Positions 11,601 through 22,947 of a stretch of 64,000 nucleotides of DNA are shown here, in pieces. Below the pieces are notes generated by a model. That model made no database searches. It saw nothing but the letters and a program-made list of their open reading frames with translations, and was not told the DNA's origin. Numbering within the stretch: the first letter of the stretch is position 1; each line of letters begins with the position of its first letter. Source of the stretch: Sclerotiophoma versabilis (Eukaryota; Ascomycota; Dothideomycetes; Pleosporales; Didymellaceae); contig JAAROD010000033.1 in NCBI GenBank assembly GCA_012274445.1, forward strand, positions 1,302,001-1,366,000, in the 5' to 3' direction. Position numbers and translations under genes: made by a program.

Positions 11601-13365
11601 GACCCTTTGCACGAACAAACAAAAGAGCGAGGCACCAAAGCTACACGTACAAACGTTTCATCTACCGTAAACCTAAGAACAATTGCTGTTTTGCCTGTTA
11701 CAGCTGGCATACCAGTTGTAGACTTCGCAAGCCGTCTCATGAACGCACTTACTCAGATCGGCACCCCACGAGGTGTCGTCTCGCTCAACCAGGCCGCCAT
11801 CCTCAATCATCTTGGGCGGCATGCTTTCAACCGTATGGGTAAGCTAAAGCTGTCACAATATCTAGCAGACCTTGAGGAGAAGTATGGTATGATTCTTTAC
11901 GTGGCCGATACCCCTGTCAAATCGCCCTGGACGCAAACTTGTATCAGCCAAGCAGATTGCATCCTACTTGTCGGCCTCGCTGAACTGTCACCGAACATCG
12001 GAGAGTATGAGCGATTTCTCTTGACTACCAAGACGACAGCGCGTAAGGAGCTGGTCATGCTACATTCGGAGCGATACTGTCCTCCTGGGTTGACACGAAA
12101 ATGGCTGCGCAACCGCCCATGGATCAATGGAAGTCATCACCATATCCAAATGTCGTTCCGTGCTACGCAAGAGCCTACTCATCATGCGGGGCGCCGTTTC
12201 GGCAATGCATTAAAGCAGCGTGTGCAGGTCATCCAGGCAGAAATCCAAAAATACACTTCTAGAAGAGTGCGTCAAACACCATTGTACTCAGCAGAGACAC
12301 CGTTCAAGGGTGATTTTCACCGACTGGCAAGGCGGCTGTGTGGCAAGTCGGTTGGCCTAGTCTTGGGTGGAGGAGGTGCCCGAGGTATCTCACAGATCGG
12401 TATCATCAGGGCGCTCGAAGAGGCAGGCATTCCTATCGACATCGTGGGCGGTACCTCTATTGGTGCCTTCATCGGTGCGCTATATGCCTGGGATGCAGAT
12501 GTTGTTCCTATGTATGGACGTGCGAAAAAGTTCGCTGGCCGTATGGGCAGCATGTGGAGATTTGCACTTGACTTGACATACCCTTCGTAAGTACAATCCC
12601 AGCTCATCTTACAGTCTTCATCTGACGACAGGAGTGCATCCTACACGACCGGCCACGAGTTCAACCGCGGCATCTTCAAAACCTTTGGCAATTCACAAAT
12701 GGAAGATTCCTGGCTCGAGTTCTACTGCAACACAACCAACATTAGCAAATCGCGCTCGGAAATTCACACCTCGGGCTACGTCTGGCGCTATGTTCGCGCC
12801 TCCATGTCTCTCGCCGGCCTACTCCCGCCACTTTGCGACAACGGCAGCATGCTGCTTGACGGCGGCTACATCGATAACCTGACTGTCGCACACATGAAGA
12901 GCCTTGGTGCAGATGTGATCTTCGCCGTTGACGTTGGTAGTCTGGACGATGACACACCTCAATCCTTCGGCGATTCACTGTCCGGTTTTTGGGCTACTTT
13001 TAACCGCTGGAATCCGTTTTCTGCATATCCCAATCCACCAACCTTATCTGAGATCCAGTCTCGTCTCGCCTACGTATCGAGTATCGATGCGCTCGAGCGC
13101 GCGAAGACTACGCCGGGATGTAGGTACATGCGTCCGCCTATCGACCCATATGGCACGCTTGACTTCGCAAAATTTGAGGAGATCTATGAAGTGGGATACA
13201 AGTATGGCAAGGAGTTTTTGACGGGTCTCAAGGAGCAGGGTGTGCTGCCTATTACGGAGGAGACGGAGAAGGAGAAGGATTTGAGGAGGACTATGGCACC
13301 AAGACGGTAAGTGTCTATGATTGATCTACATACTTGAGCTAACGACATACAGAGCGTCCATCTAG
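8694..13365 (+). CDS. NTE1: Lysophospholipase NTE1 (patatin-like, cyclic-nucleotide-binding)
   Basis: Four exons: 8694-8947, 8999-12586, 12632-13306 and 13353-13365, giving 1509 residues; the last exon adds only the ending RASI. Membrane segments lie near residues 45-105. Two to three cyclic-nucleotide-binding-like domains follow, including blocks around residues 140-350, 680-830 and 850-960. The patatin catalytic domain starts near residue 1200: oxyanion motif GGGGARG, nucleophile motif GGTSIGA (Ser), and DGG in LLDGGYIDN completing the Ser-Asp dyad. The enzyme deacylates phosphatidylcholine to glycerophosphocholine at the ER membrane and links to phospholipid homeostasis. Length and architecture match fungal NTE1. 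All splice borders are GT-AG and keep phase. Confidence 0.95.
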
Positions 13366-14207
13366 GGTCGCCTTTTTAGAAAGGACTGCTGATAAGGCGC
13401 AACAATACCGCCGAGTGGCAACTCGTTACTACCATATCAGTTCATGCGGCTGAGAGCGATCAAATAAGCTAGAGCTAGGAAATTAAATGGCAGAGACAGC
13501 TCAAATGATGGAAAAGTACGTTCGATGTACGCAGCAGATCTCAAACCAAAATTTGCCACAACGGGTAACCGCTCGTCACGTGTGTCCTACTATAGCGCAC
13601 CACACCCCACATTGTCTTGATACAGACAACAACCTCAGTTCATAAAATTGAAAACAAACAAATCGAATGTATGCTTCCATAGCTTGCGCCCCCACTATTA
13701 ACGAGCGGGGCCGCAGTCAAGCGTCCGGCTACTTTCAACCTCAACTGATGGTTTGTGTGAAGATCCTCAGCGTTATCAAGACGTCCTCAAAATCGTCACT
13801 ACTTGCAACATGCTCGTACCTTTTTGATTTACCCCCTGAAATTTCTAACGCCTTGCAGAAATGACACCTTTGCATAAGACTACCAAGGTATGGCATAACG
13901 AAGGTCATCCACGTGTCGTCTTCATTCCTTGGAGATTCATGCGCTAACGTCGGCCTGATCACCCGTAACCCTATCGTTTGCGCACTTGAGGTAGACCAGA
14001 GTTCGCAAGCCCACAAGAGCTTGGGTATACGAGGTAAGATTTGATATTGCCTGCGTGAGAGCCATCTAGGCAATGATGCCTAGCTCAGCCGCTTACACAT
14101 AACGGGGGCTAGGAGAGAAGCTCTTTAAAGTAAGGTAACAGCCAAAGGAGTGTAGCTTGGTCAAACACATAGCTTACCTGTTCCTTCGCTCCACGCACTA
14201 TCTCTCT
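13366..14207. other. Intergenic region before the HMGR-like gene
   Basis: Contains the NTE1 3' flank and the presumed promoter of the HMGR-like gene; a TATA-like CTTTAAAG lies near 14121. A minus-strand open frame at 13741-14073 starts only at TTG and matches no family I know, so it is not called. Confidence 0.4.
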
Positions 14208-15371
14208 ATGGCCTTCCACTTCTCGCAAAAGCCCACCAACCCACTCAATACCGTCTTACCCATAATATCTAAAGTCTACACTACAGCCGAGTCCGAAAAT
14301 ACTGCTAAAGTCATCGTCGAGAACCACGCCGGCTTCATTCGCGTTCCCGTCGGCATAGCAGGGCCCCTCAAAATCCAGGGGTCTGGAAATACCAACGACA
14401 GCTTCTTCGCTCCCTTAGCTACCGTCGAGCCAACCCTCGTAGCATCCTGCTCCCGCGGCTGCAAAGCCTTCACCGAGTCCGGCGGTCTACAGTTTAAGAT
14501 TTTGCGCGAAGGCATGAGTCGCGCGCCCGTGTTCTTTTTCAGTACTCCGGCCGAGGCAATCACATTTGCAGAACACGTACCAGCTCTACAAAACCAGTTC
14601 GCCAGAGATGTTGAGAGCACGAGTCGCTTTGCAAGACTGCAGAAACTGACACCTCATATCGTCGGGTCCAATGTGCATCTGCATTTCTCGTACTTTACAG
14701 GCGAGGCGACGGGACAGAATATGGTGACTATTGCTACGCAGACAGTGTGTGATCGGTTCCTTGCGAGCGGTACAGCCAGGAAATTTGGTGTAAAGGATTT
14801 TATCATCGAAGGGGATATGGCGAGTGATAAGAAAGCGTCATGGCGCAATGCCCTGGAGTCGCGTGGCTGCCAGGTCTTAGCCTGGGGCGAGATAACGAAC
14901 GAAGTGTGCGAGCGTGTGCTGAAATGCAGCACAGAACGCTTGCACATGACTTTAATGTTGATGAAAGAGGGCCAGACGAGGAACGGTGGGTTTGGATGCA
15001 ACGTCAATACTGCGAATATCGTAGCAGCGATGTTCATTGCCTGTGGTCAGGATGCAGGAAGTGTCGCTGAGAGCGCTTGGGCCCATCTCACCACCACTTA
15101 CGATGCGGAGACCAAGATTCTCCAACAGAGTGTCTTCTTTCCAAGTCTGCCAGTAGGAACTGTGGGTGGAGGGACAATGTATCCATCTCAGAAGGCGAGT
15201 TTAGAACTGCTGAAGTGTCGAGGTCCTGGAAGTAAGCGGAGACTGGCAGGTTTGGTCGCATGCTTCTGCATGGCTCTAGATATCAGCACGGCGGCATCGA
15301 TTGCGAGTGGTGGGTTTACGGATGCACATAAGAGACTTGCGAGGGATCAAGTGAACAAGAGTAAGCTGTAG
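14208..15371 (+). CDS. Soluble HMG-CoA reductase-like protein (catalytic domain only)
   Basis: Single exon, 387 residues from the first ATG at 14208; the frame is open upstream to a TTG at 14157. It consists only of the class I HMG-CoA reductase catalytic domain, without the multi-span membrane anchor of the housekeeping fungal enzyme (over 1000 residues). Visible motifs: PVGIAGPLKI near the start; the catalytic glutamate in ATVEPTLVAS with SRGCKA after it; TGEATGQNM, where housekeeping enzymes have DAMGMNM; the catalytic lysine region ASDKKASW; the GTVGGGT substrate/cofactor loop; and a C-terminal TDAHKRLAR that can supply the catalytic histidine. It would reduce HMG-CoA to mevalonate with NADPH in the cytosol. 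The altered DAMG motif leaves activity uncertain. It lies at the edge of the repeat-rich segment, with no terpene or polyketide gene beside it here. Confidence 0.8.
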   Translation: MAFHFSQKPTNPLNTVLPIISKVYTTAESENTAKVIVENHAGFIRVPVGIAGPLKIQGSGNTNDSFFAPLATVEPTLVASCSRGCKAFTESGGLQFKILREGMSRAPVFFFSTPAEAITFAEHVPALQNQFARDVESTSRFARLQKLTPHIVGSNVHLHFSYFTGEATGQNMVTIATQTVCDRFLASGTARKFGVKDFIIEGDMASDKKASWRNALESRGCQVLAWGEITNEVCERVLKCSTERLHMTLMLMKEGQTRNGGFGCNVNTANIVAAMFIACGQDAGSVAESAWAHLTTTYDAETKILQQSVFFPSLPVGTVGGGTMYPSQKASLELLKCRGPGSKRRLAGLVACFCMALDISTAASIASGGFTDAHKRLARDQVNKSKL

Positions 15372-16099
15372 TTGGCTAGTGTTATTGATGCCTAGGATCG
15401 AATTTGTATTGGGCATTCTACGTAGAAACTCCATTTCAGGACAACAAGTGAGCATTCCTTGACATTGCGCTGGTTAAATAAAGCTTACTGTCGAACAAGA
15501 GCTTACAGGGCTTCTGTACTGCAGTGCTACGTTTATAATATCATCGTTTATAGAGACCTGTATACTTCAAATCTTTAGCCTTGTCTCGATAATTTACTAA
15601 GACGCCGCTTCACATGCCTGTTAAAGTTTTCTTTGCGGTTGTACTCTTTGTGAGGTGTGAAACAGCAGCATGAAGGTATTTCTGAAAACTAACCCACCGT
15701 GAGGGCCTGTAAGCCTCTGTAGCATGGACCGCTTCTCGATACTAAGTACCTCATCTGCAGAAAGACGCTCTTAAGTGGTATTCAGGCCTACATCAATATA
15801 TGTAATACTGGATGCAGCCAGTGTCGGCAGTGATGCTCTCGGTGTCGACTGGAAACGCCTTCTAAAAGTGTGTAAAGGTTTGGGGCCAAATCTGACTCCG
15901 TATCTCTTCTTGGTACGACCAACTAAGCTCCTCCGTTTTAATTCCACTTCATATCAAGACTGGTGCCTGTACCACCTCTTTGTCTGAAATCCTGGACCTA
16001 GCGAGCCCATCATCTCGAGCTTCGAAATCATCATCTTTTGTTATGGTATCGGAGGCGTTCGCATAAGGCTACTCCTCACCAATCACGCGCCATGTTCTG
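15372..16099. other. Intergenic region, no gene seen
   Basis: AT-leaning sequence between the HMGR-like gene and the transposon relic. An open frame at 15775-15987 begins with GTG and resembles no family. Confidence 0.4.
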
Positions 16100-16750
16100 G
16101 TAACATACCTGTAGGCATCAGCATGGTATTACGAGAGCTGAAGAAGATGGAGTAGAGCCGCAAGATTGCAACAAAGAGAGCAGCTAAGCAGTCTGACGCC
16201 CTGCACAGAGTCTTTAGAGCAAGGGTCTAGTGAAACTACAAGGCTAAACATATTGTCGCAATAGATAGGAGCGCTTGCAATGAACGCACTGGCGATTATA
16301 AGTATAGCTAGAGTCCTGTTAGTTGTTCTGTTAAACTAGAGTATTCTATAAAACAGTCAGAAAGTTGAATCTTCTGCCAGCAATAATTGTAGACAGTTGT
16401 CTTACGCATACCGTCTTTTAAGGTGCTATTACTACAGAAATCATAGAGCAGTTCTTGCAAGAAGAGGTGCTGCTAATGCTCTAGCCTAGGTACCATGTAC
16501 TACTAATAGATAACGCTTCTATCTATTGCTTGCTAACAATCCTACAGCTTTGTAGAGACTTTAGCTTACATCTAGAGTAACTGCTATTATACTCTCTAGA
16601 CCACAATCCTATTAAGAAGAGAGTTAAGGTATTACAAAGCTAGATAAAGAAGCGGTTAAATAAATAGAAGAAGTAGCAGCAGTTTAGACGCTTTATAGGA
16701 TGTGCTATTTAAAGCGCTTATTATAGAATTAACTGCGTGTTATATTATAG
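16100..16750 (+). mobile_element. Decayed Tc1/mariner-type transposase relic
   Basis: Translating across stops and frame breaks shows the order of landmarks of a fungal DDE-superfamily (Tc1/mariner, DDE_3) transposase. A DRSACNERTGD-like block with the first catalytic Asp is near 16262-16300, a LLIDNASIY-like block (second Asp) near 16495-16525, and a LDHNPI-like block (SPDLNPIE in intact copies) near 16595-16612, followed by the basic 'lysine-rich K' segment. The reading frame contains many TAG/TAA codons and the region is strongly AT- and TA-rich. The element is dead. Terminal inverted repeats were not located. Confidence 0.7.
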
Positions 16751-18540
16751 AAAGGGCAGGTTGTATAGAGATGCTAAAAAGAACTAAGTTTATAGTGTTA
16801 TAGATTCCTATTAACTTCTCCTAACGGTAACTGCCTAGGAGTCTCCTAATTAGGACTTGTGTTATTATAGTAGCTGTAAAGAGTATTAGTGTATATCTCT
16901 GTTAGGCCTCTATAGTCTTCTCTCTAATTAGTACTATTTTTTTAAAGATATAAGAGTATAGAAGAAGCCTAATAAAAGTAATTATACCAATACTCTAATA
17001 CTATTCTATCTTTCTTATTTATAAGTATATTTCTATTACAGAGATCTTTATAGAATATAACCTTCCTAATATAAGCAATCTTATTACCTAGCTGCTGTAT
17101 TGCCCTAAACTAGCAATTAAAGAAGTTAAACGTGTGTTAGTACAGTTTAGGCCCAGTACACTTAGAATATTGCTATACTTTCCTCTCCTGCAGCTCCTCT
17201 AATTAGTGTTATTACTGCTTTTAAGCACTTATTTAAGCAAGAAAACTAAGAATAATTGCTTTTGTAAGACCTTTAATGCTAGAGTTTAATAACATTAGAG
17301 AGACCCTCTATTAGCAGCATCTCGTCTTCGCTTTAGCACGGTCTTTTACTATTATTAGAGATAGGCAAATCTTATTAGATAGCTCCTTAATTGCACACTC
17401 CTGCTAAGCTACAGCAGACTCCCAGCTTGTAATAGGGTTGCTGTTGACCTTGTAGTAATCTTCTGGGCAGTTGATATAACGTCTAGGTATAGGGCGCCGC
17501 TAGCAGGTGTTAGGATTATTGCTGCAGGCTTCTTCGCAGCATCTCTAATAGTCTTTATGCCAATTGCAACTCCGCTAGCAGATCTCTTAGAATTAACAAC
17601 AGCAGCGAGTCTATCTTCTTAAGTAGCTGTAACAATGCCAGGTTGCTGACGAGCAGCACTACGAGCTGGCAGCCCTTACTTCAGTACTAGATTGAAGTCG
17701 CACGTCATAACTTAAGCGCTCCCCTTGTCCATTTCAACAAGCTCCTCCTCAAAATCTAACCAATTGCCAACTACAACACCTTCTCCAGCTACATGCCGGC
17801 TTCGCTGCAGCGCAATTGTACACCTATCTGCTTTAGCTTGGCGGCTGCCGCTAGTATAGTACAGTGTCGCTGTTAAGCTCTCAATTTAACCAACGCGCGG
17901 CTTCTGCGACTCTACTACACCAGCCCATAGCCAAACGCTGTTCTCGCTGATTGTGAACAGAGGCTTCCTCCGCTTAAAGCTGAAACCAGACACTATTGCG
18001 TTCTTCTATATTATCCCCCAGCACGCGCGGTATTTCCAGTGCAAATGTTCCAGTGCAAGTGTGGCTCCTCGTCAATTATCTCAGCTCGCGACTCTGTCCG
18101 CTGCCGCTGGCTCAATTTAGCCGCTGTGGCAGCGGCAGTAACACCGAGTGAGCCCCCAACAAAGTTTTCAGCAGGCAGCGAGCTAAAAGCTCCCCTATCT
18201 TCCTCCTCAGTACGCTCTATTTGCTCCTCATCGTCCACTGTTGCGTCAACCTCCGGCTCCTTGTCCTTATCCTCCCTAAGTATATTGGCGGTGTGCGCGT
18301 TAGTAGCAAGCTGCCTTCCCTTAGGTGGCTTAAACAACAGGCTTAGAGTATTGTGATTGCGCTGACGAGTCAGCTAGCGTACACGCTGTGGATGAGGTGC
18401 TGTCAGCAGCAGAGTAGGCGGTGCAGGATTAAAAACATGCTCAAATATTTAAGGAGCTTTGCGCTGACGTTTAGTAGGTTTGGAGGCCTTACCACCCGCT
18501 AAGGTCACGTGCTTCTGCTTCAAAATATGAACTATTAGGC
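16751..18540 (-). mobile_element. Degenerate repeat-like segment with minus-strand coding remnant
   Basis: From about 16.75 to 17.7 kb the sequence is extremely AT- and TA-rich with stops in all frames. From 17.7 to 18.5 kb it is less decayed, and on the minus strand an acidic stretch (18011-18337) is flanked in the same frame by further coding-like sequence containing scattered stops. The protein is not recognised: no integrase, reverse transcriptase or transposase motif is visible. It looks like the remains of a second repetitive element or a captured gene. Ends and target-site duplications were not identified. Confidence 0.4.
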
Positions 18541-19022
18541 TACAACACCAGATAAATATCAAAAGCTGTCAATTTAAGCGATTTGAGCTTCCTTGCACTA
18601 TGTTGGCAGGTGCAGAATGTGGTAAGATACTGTCTGTACTACACAACGCTAACAAACTAGACCCGGCGGCATAATCAAGCTAAGTCACGGGGTGCGCTCG
18701 GTATTTTTTAAACAACCCACAAGGCCACAGTGCCGCCATGGCGCTGTGACTATGCTAGTCGATTGGCGTTGCAAGCGACCTTTTGCGTGCAATACACTGG
18801 GTAGATTCCGAAAACCAGATTCCCCATATTTGTGGTGTTTTCATTGCGTTCACGTTACCTAAGCTGATTTGACGTTCCTGGCGTATCAGTCGGAACGACG
18901 CATCGTTTGCGCCAAGAGGGCATTGGAGACCACTTGGGCCTTAGTCCCCACCGTTCTTTGACAGCAATCTCCCAATTTTTCCGATCCAACCCCCGAAATA
19001 CCACACTTCAATCAATTACGCC
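18541..19022. other. Upstream region of the methyltransferase gene
   Basis: No gene seen. It presumably carries the promoter of the methyltransferase gene at 19023 and marks the boundary between decayed and normal-composition DNA. Confidence 0.4.
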
Positions 19023-19809
19023 ATGTCATCGTCAGAGGAGGCGCAGGCGCTGTCCCGCTCAGACTTCTGGGACGACCGGTATGCGAAGGCTGATGGGGAG
19101 AAGCCAACACATGAGTGGTTTCGCGCTTTTAATGCGCTGGAGCCTTTTTTTGAGAAGCATCTTTTCAGTGCAAGGGGAGCTGAGGGGAAAGGCCAGAGGT
19201 TGCTGCATTTAGGGAGCGGGGACAGTGTGGGTTCTCCTTCTGCATTCTCTTTGAAAGGTTCTATGACCATAGCAGGATTAATTTATCACTAGACCGTTCC
19301 ATACGACCTTTTAGAGCGGGGCTACACAAATCAACTCTGCATCGACTTTTCTACAGTAGTAGTTGACTGCATGAAGTCACGACACACCGACAAGCCGGAA
19401 GTAGAATGGCAAGTGGGTGACGTGCGGGACATGGCTGGGATCGATACCAAATCTGTGGATATTGCTTTCGACAAGGGTACGCTGGATGCTATGATATATG
19501 GCAGTCCATGGAGTCCCCCCGAGGAAGTCCTAGAGAATAGTGGGAGGTATATTAACGAGGTAAGTCTCGAAGAGGAGGGGACAAGTGGAGAATGCTGATC
19601 GTGATGAGGTTTTGAGGGTCCTGAAAGACGATGGCGTGTTTCTTTATATCACGTACCGGCAACCGCATTTTATCAAGCCGATTCTGAATCGGGCAAATGA
19701 GTGGGATTTGAGTATGGAAGTCATGGGTGACGGGGATAGTTTTGAGTACTTTGGTTTCGTTCTCAAGAAACGCATATCAGCTGCAAACTCGGAACGCGCT
19801 CGAGAATAA
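19023..19809 (+). CDS. SAM-dependent methyltransferase, EEF1AKMT4/METTL13-like
   Basis: Three exons: 19023-19226, 19293-19559 and 19609-19809, giving 223 residues; both introns (66 and 49 nt) have GT-AG borders and conserve phase. The N-terminus has the FWDDRYAK...EWF pattern typical of the METTL13/ECE2-type methyltransferases. The SAM-binding motif I is LLHLGSGDS, completed across the first splice by TVPYDLLERG. The acidic end of strand beta-2 is CIDFS, and FDKGTLDAM is the family's motif IV. Related enzymes methylate lysines of elongation factor eEF1A; the substrate here is inferred. Size suits a single-domain enzyme. It sits between the decayed elements and an ankyrin pseudogene but looks intact. 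Confidence 0.82.
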
Positions 19810-19812
19810 TTT

Positions 19813-20652
19813 TGATCAAATTCCGAACGCTGTACAGTACTTAGCCAAAAGTCTGTTCGCCTGAATGAGGACAAGTGGAAAGAACTTCTCGAGATCATTG
19901 TTTGCCGTTTTTTCAAAGGCGGCGCCTCTTCCTATGACTGAGCCAATACAATTCTTTATTCCGCAGCCTGGCAAGGTTGCTTGCCTGTCATCGGAATACT
20001 GTTCGAGGAAGCCAAGGAGAAGCCGGAATTGGCCAAAGCACTCCAGAGAGAAACTCAAAATAATAGCGTGTACCAATCAATTGGTGAGGCGGCATTTTGG
20101 GGCCGGGCAGATGTCGTCCAATATCTGCTCACACAAGACTGTGTCGGCAAGAGCCACCACCTACACCACCGCGCCAACTCAGAGAATCGGTTAGGTGGGC
20201 TTTCCAGTAGAAACGTTCTACACTGTGCCGCCAATTCTAATAACCCGGACATTCTCCGTCTTCTTGTTGGGCGGTTCCCTAGCGGCGTCAATGAATAGAC
20301 AGAGAGCGGAGATACACCATTACACATACAGGTGTTCACTTGCCCCACAAATCTTGAAGCGATACGAGTTTTAGTCGAAATTAGCATGGCGGATGTAAAT
20401 CTCTCTCCCTGTGGAGAATGGTATTCACTCTTGCGGACTGCCATACGCGCTAAGAATGTGGAGGTGTGTCAACTGCTCGCATCGCATGGAGCACATGTTG
20501 ATGACGCTATCGAATTTGATCAGCCGTCCGGTTATCCGGTGCTGAAGGATAGCTTGGAGGATGCCGGGACTTCTCAACACATTCTGAAAGTGCTAGCCTC
20601 AGCTTCACAATCGGAGGGATGTAAAACTTACCTGAGCATACTGAAGGACTGA
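19813..20652 (+). pseudogene. Broken ankyrin-repeat gene
   Basis: One frame carries recognisable ankyrin helices (for example ILYSAAWQGCLPVI, EAAFWGRADVVQYLL, NVLHCAANSNNPDILRLLV, GDTPLHIQ and EVCQLLASHGAHVDD) but is interrupted by TGA at 19939-19941 and TAG at 20296-20298, then reads through to a natural-looking stop at 20652. No start codon with a complete 5' part is visible. The segment therefore looks like the 3' part of a dead ankyrin gene; the parent function is unknown. Ankyrin proteins are abundant and quickly duplicated in fungal accessory regions. An alternative, that introns remove the two stops, is not supported by clear splice sites. Confidence 0.6.
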
Positions 20653-21566
20653 TGGTGGGTTTAACAATATGGTAGCTGGGAACTGAAAGCGTTATGTAAA
20701 GTTTGGCAGGTGGCTAGTAGCTAATCTAGTGGGTTTGGAATAGTCTCGATGTTGATACCTCGACATTGTTCCTGTGCGCGTGATGTACGGATTCGTGTGA
20801 TGCACGCTCAACACCACAATGTTGATAGATGCTACGCTTGAAGAAGTAGTCACAATGAAGCGTGGCAAACAACGCTGTTCTGGATTTTTCTTGTCTTCTA
20901 TCTAAATTTCTAGTCTAGCCAGTTTTGCAGAATTTCAAAATAAGTATTTATGGAAAATTTGCTTATCTCTATAACTGTTCAATATTCCAAGAAATACTCA
21001 ACACTAGAGCTGCTCCGAAAAGAATATTTTTAGTGCTAAACTTTTTCCTTTAGAAGATTTTAGAGACCTGATAAACGTAAGAAATATGATAGAGTCACTT
21101 GCATAATAATCCTTCATGTATGTTAAAAGTGTTTCTATACAGAAGGCGTATAGCTACCAATTTAGCGTTAGATTCATTTCAATATCTTTAATATAAGTAG
21201 AGTTATACTACTTCAGGGTTTTGATATTTTGCTATTTCTACTGGTAGAAAGCGGGCATTGGGTGAATCCGGGCGTTGAGTGCACGGACACGGTATCTCTG
21301 CAACTTATCTTTTATCACGTAGAACACCTTCCAAGCCTGTGTGTACATAGCTCTTGGCTGATAACTGAACCCGCGTGGCACATTCCTGTCAAAGTGCTAG
21401 GTCCTTTCTGTAGCAGCTATGTACTTTAAATGACTATGCAAGGCAACAACGAATTGTGGCGCAGTCGCGACTCCCCACAAGTATTTGAACTTCGGTCTTT
21501 CCCCATAAGATTCCCTTCTCTACAAACACTCTCGCCCCTTCATGGCATGAAATATCGATCTCCTGC
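20653..21566. other. AT-rich gap, no gene seen
   Basis: Mostly AT-rich sequence with frequent stops in every frame. No RNA gene or repeat family recognised. Confidence 0.4.
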
Positions 21567-22916
21567 ATGGACTGTGACCAGAGGGTTCTGATCCCCTTCC
21601 ACTACTCCATGAAATCTGAGTCCCGGCTCTCCCCAACAACCTTACGCCTGCTTTTTCCTTTCCTTCGCCTGCCCGCCGATCTACAACTTATGATTTACGA
21701 CTACTGCGATGCACCAACATTTTTGAACTCATGCGAACATGCTCGCGAACAAGTTGTCCGCAATAAAACTACTCTGGGCAAACACTTCGACAGACCATTA
21801 GTATTATTGCTCCGACTATGAAATATTCGAGTATGGCGCACATACTCACGTCACCCAAGAGCACTGTCCAGAGTTTGCAGCGTGCATCGGGAGTGTAGAG
21901 ATTAATCTCATAAGGCTTGAGTGACACTTCGACAAAGAAGATGAAGATCGCGCTTCTGGGGCTAGGCCAAGCATGGCTGCAAAAGCAGAAGACTTCTGGA
22001 CCAAAGTAGATAAAGTGTTTCCGGCTATTGAGAGGGTGATTCTAAGTGACTACTCACAGCACCGAACCCATCCGCTGTCTTCGGAGGAGTCAGACGAAGA
22101 CTACACCACGATTGAGACTGTATCAGGCCGCGCACCTCCTCACATCGTAGTCTATGTCGCTTTCGTTTATCCTGATCATGGCAGGCCATGGCGCAACACC
22201 TTGTAGCAGGTAGTAAATCACCCACAGCCTATGCAGCGGGTCGTCAACGAAGATTGGAAACCGACACGTGTATTACTTCCAGCTCGTAAGTGGGCGATTT
22301 CCCCACCAGGAGACCTGTTGACTTCACTCGGCGATTGCTTAACTTCATTCTCGAGATGCATGAACTTGACTGGCTGAGAGTTGAGTCATACGCCCGGTAT
22401 GCAGTGGAAGAAATCATATACTGTCCTTATCTGGATTGTGCTGCTACGTTCACGGGAAAGCAATTGTGGAGCCAACATTTTTTTTTTGGATCTGGTCATG
22501 GCCGATTCGACACCAGATTCCAGTCCACAAGAGATCACACACTAGAGCTCTGGTGCTACAAAAATACTTCAGAGGCAGAGAAAACCGCCATAGAAGCACG
22601 ACAGTAGCGCATTGAGCCACATTAGCTGGACATGGAGAAGTTGGAACTAAGGCTTGGCTACAGCTGGGGGCCGCCAAGCAGTGAGCAACGACGATTTCTC
22701 GAAGAGCAGTTCCCCGCGCAGCTGAAGAAAGAGAACTTATTCGCGCGGGGAGAGCTGTTCACAACTCCGAACGATCCGTTGGGCGGGTCTCATGATTGCT
22801 TGTCCATGTGCTTCGATGGGACGCATATCTATCATGGATGTTCGGGTCCTAATGAACAGCATAGCTGCTACGATTGGGAGGATACGGACCTTGAATTTCA
22901 GGATGCTTGCGCCTAA
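21567..22916 (+). pseudogene. Degraded F-box/2EXR-like protein gene
   Basis: The first part reads FPFLRLPADLQLMIYDYC, the signature start of fungal F-box-like/2EXR proteins. The remainder is scattered over several open stretches (21973-22206, 22290-22607, 22632-22916) separated by stops. Among these are TAG at 22204-22206, and TAG at 22605-22607 followed by another TAG 18 bases later in the same frame as the 22632-22916 stretch. The last stretches join smoothly in one frame when the stops are ignored, so this appears to be one former gene of about 400 codons. Its 3' end abuts the convergent HET gene. Function of the family: protein-protein or ubiquitin-ligase adaptor, generally uncharacterised. 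Confidence 0.5.
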
Positions 22917-22947
22917 GCTTTTTACTAAGATATTGCATATCTGTTGT

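Noticed and set aside
13741..14073. 110-codon minus-strand frame before the HMGR-like gene
   Set aside because: Starts at TTG, no ATG near the start, no recognised domain, and it lies in the probable promoter of the next gene.
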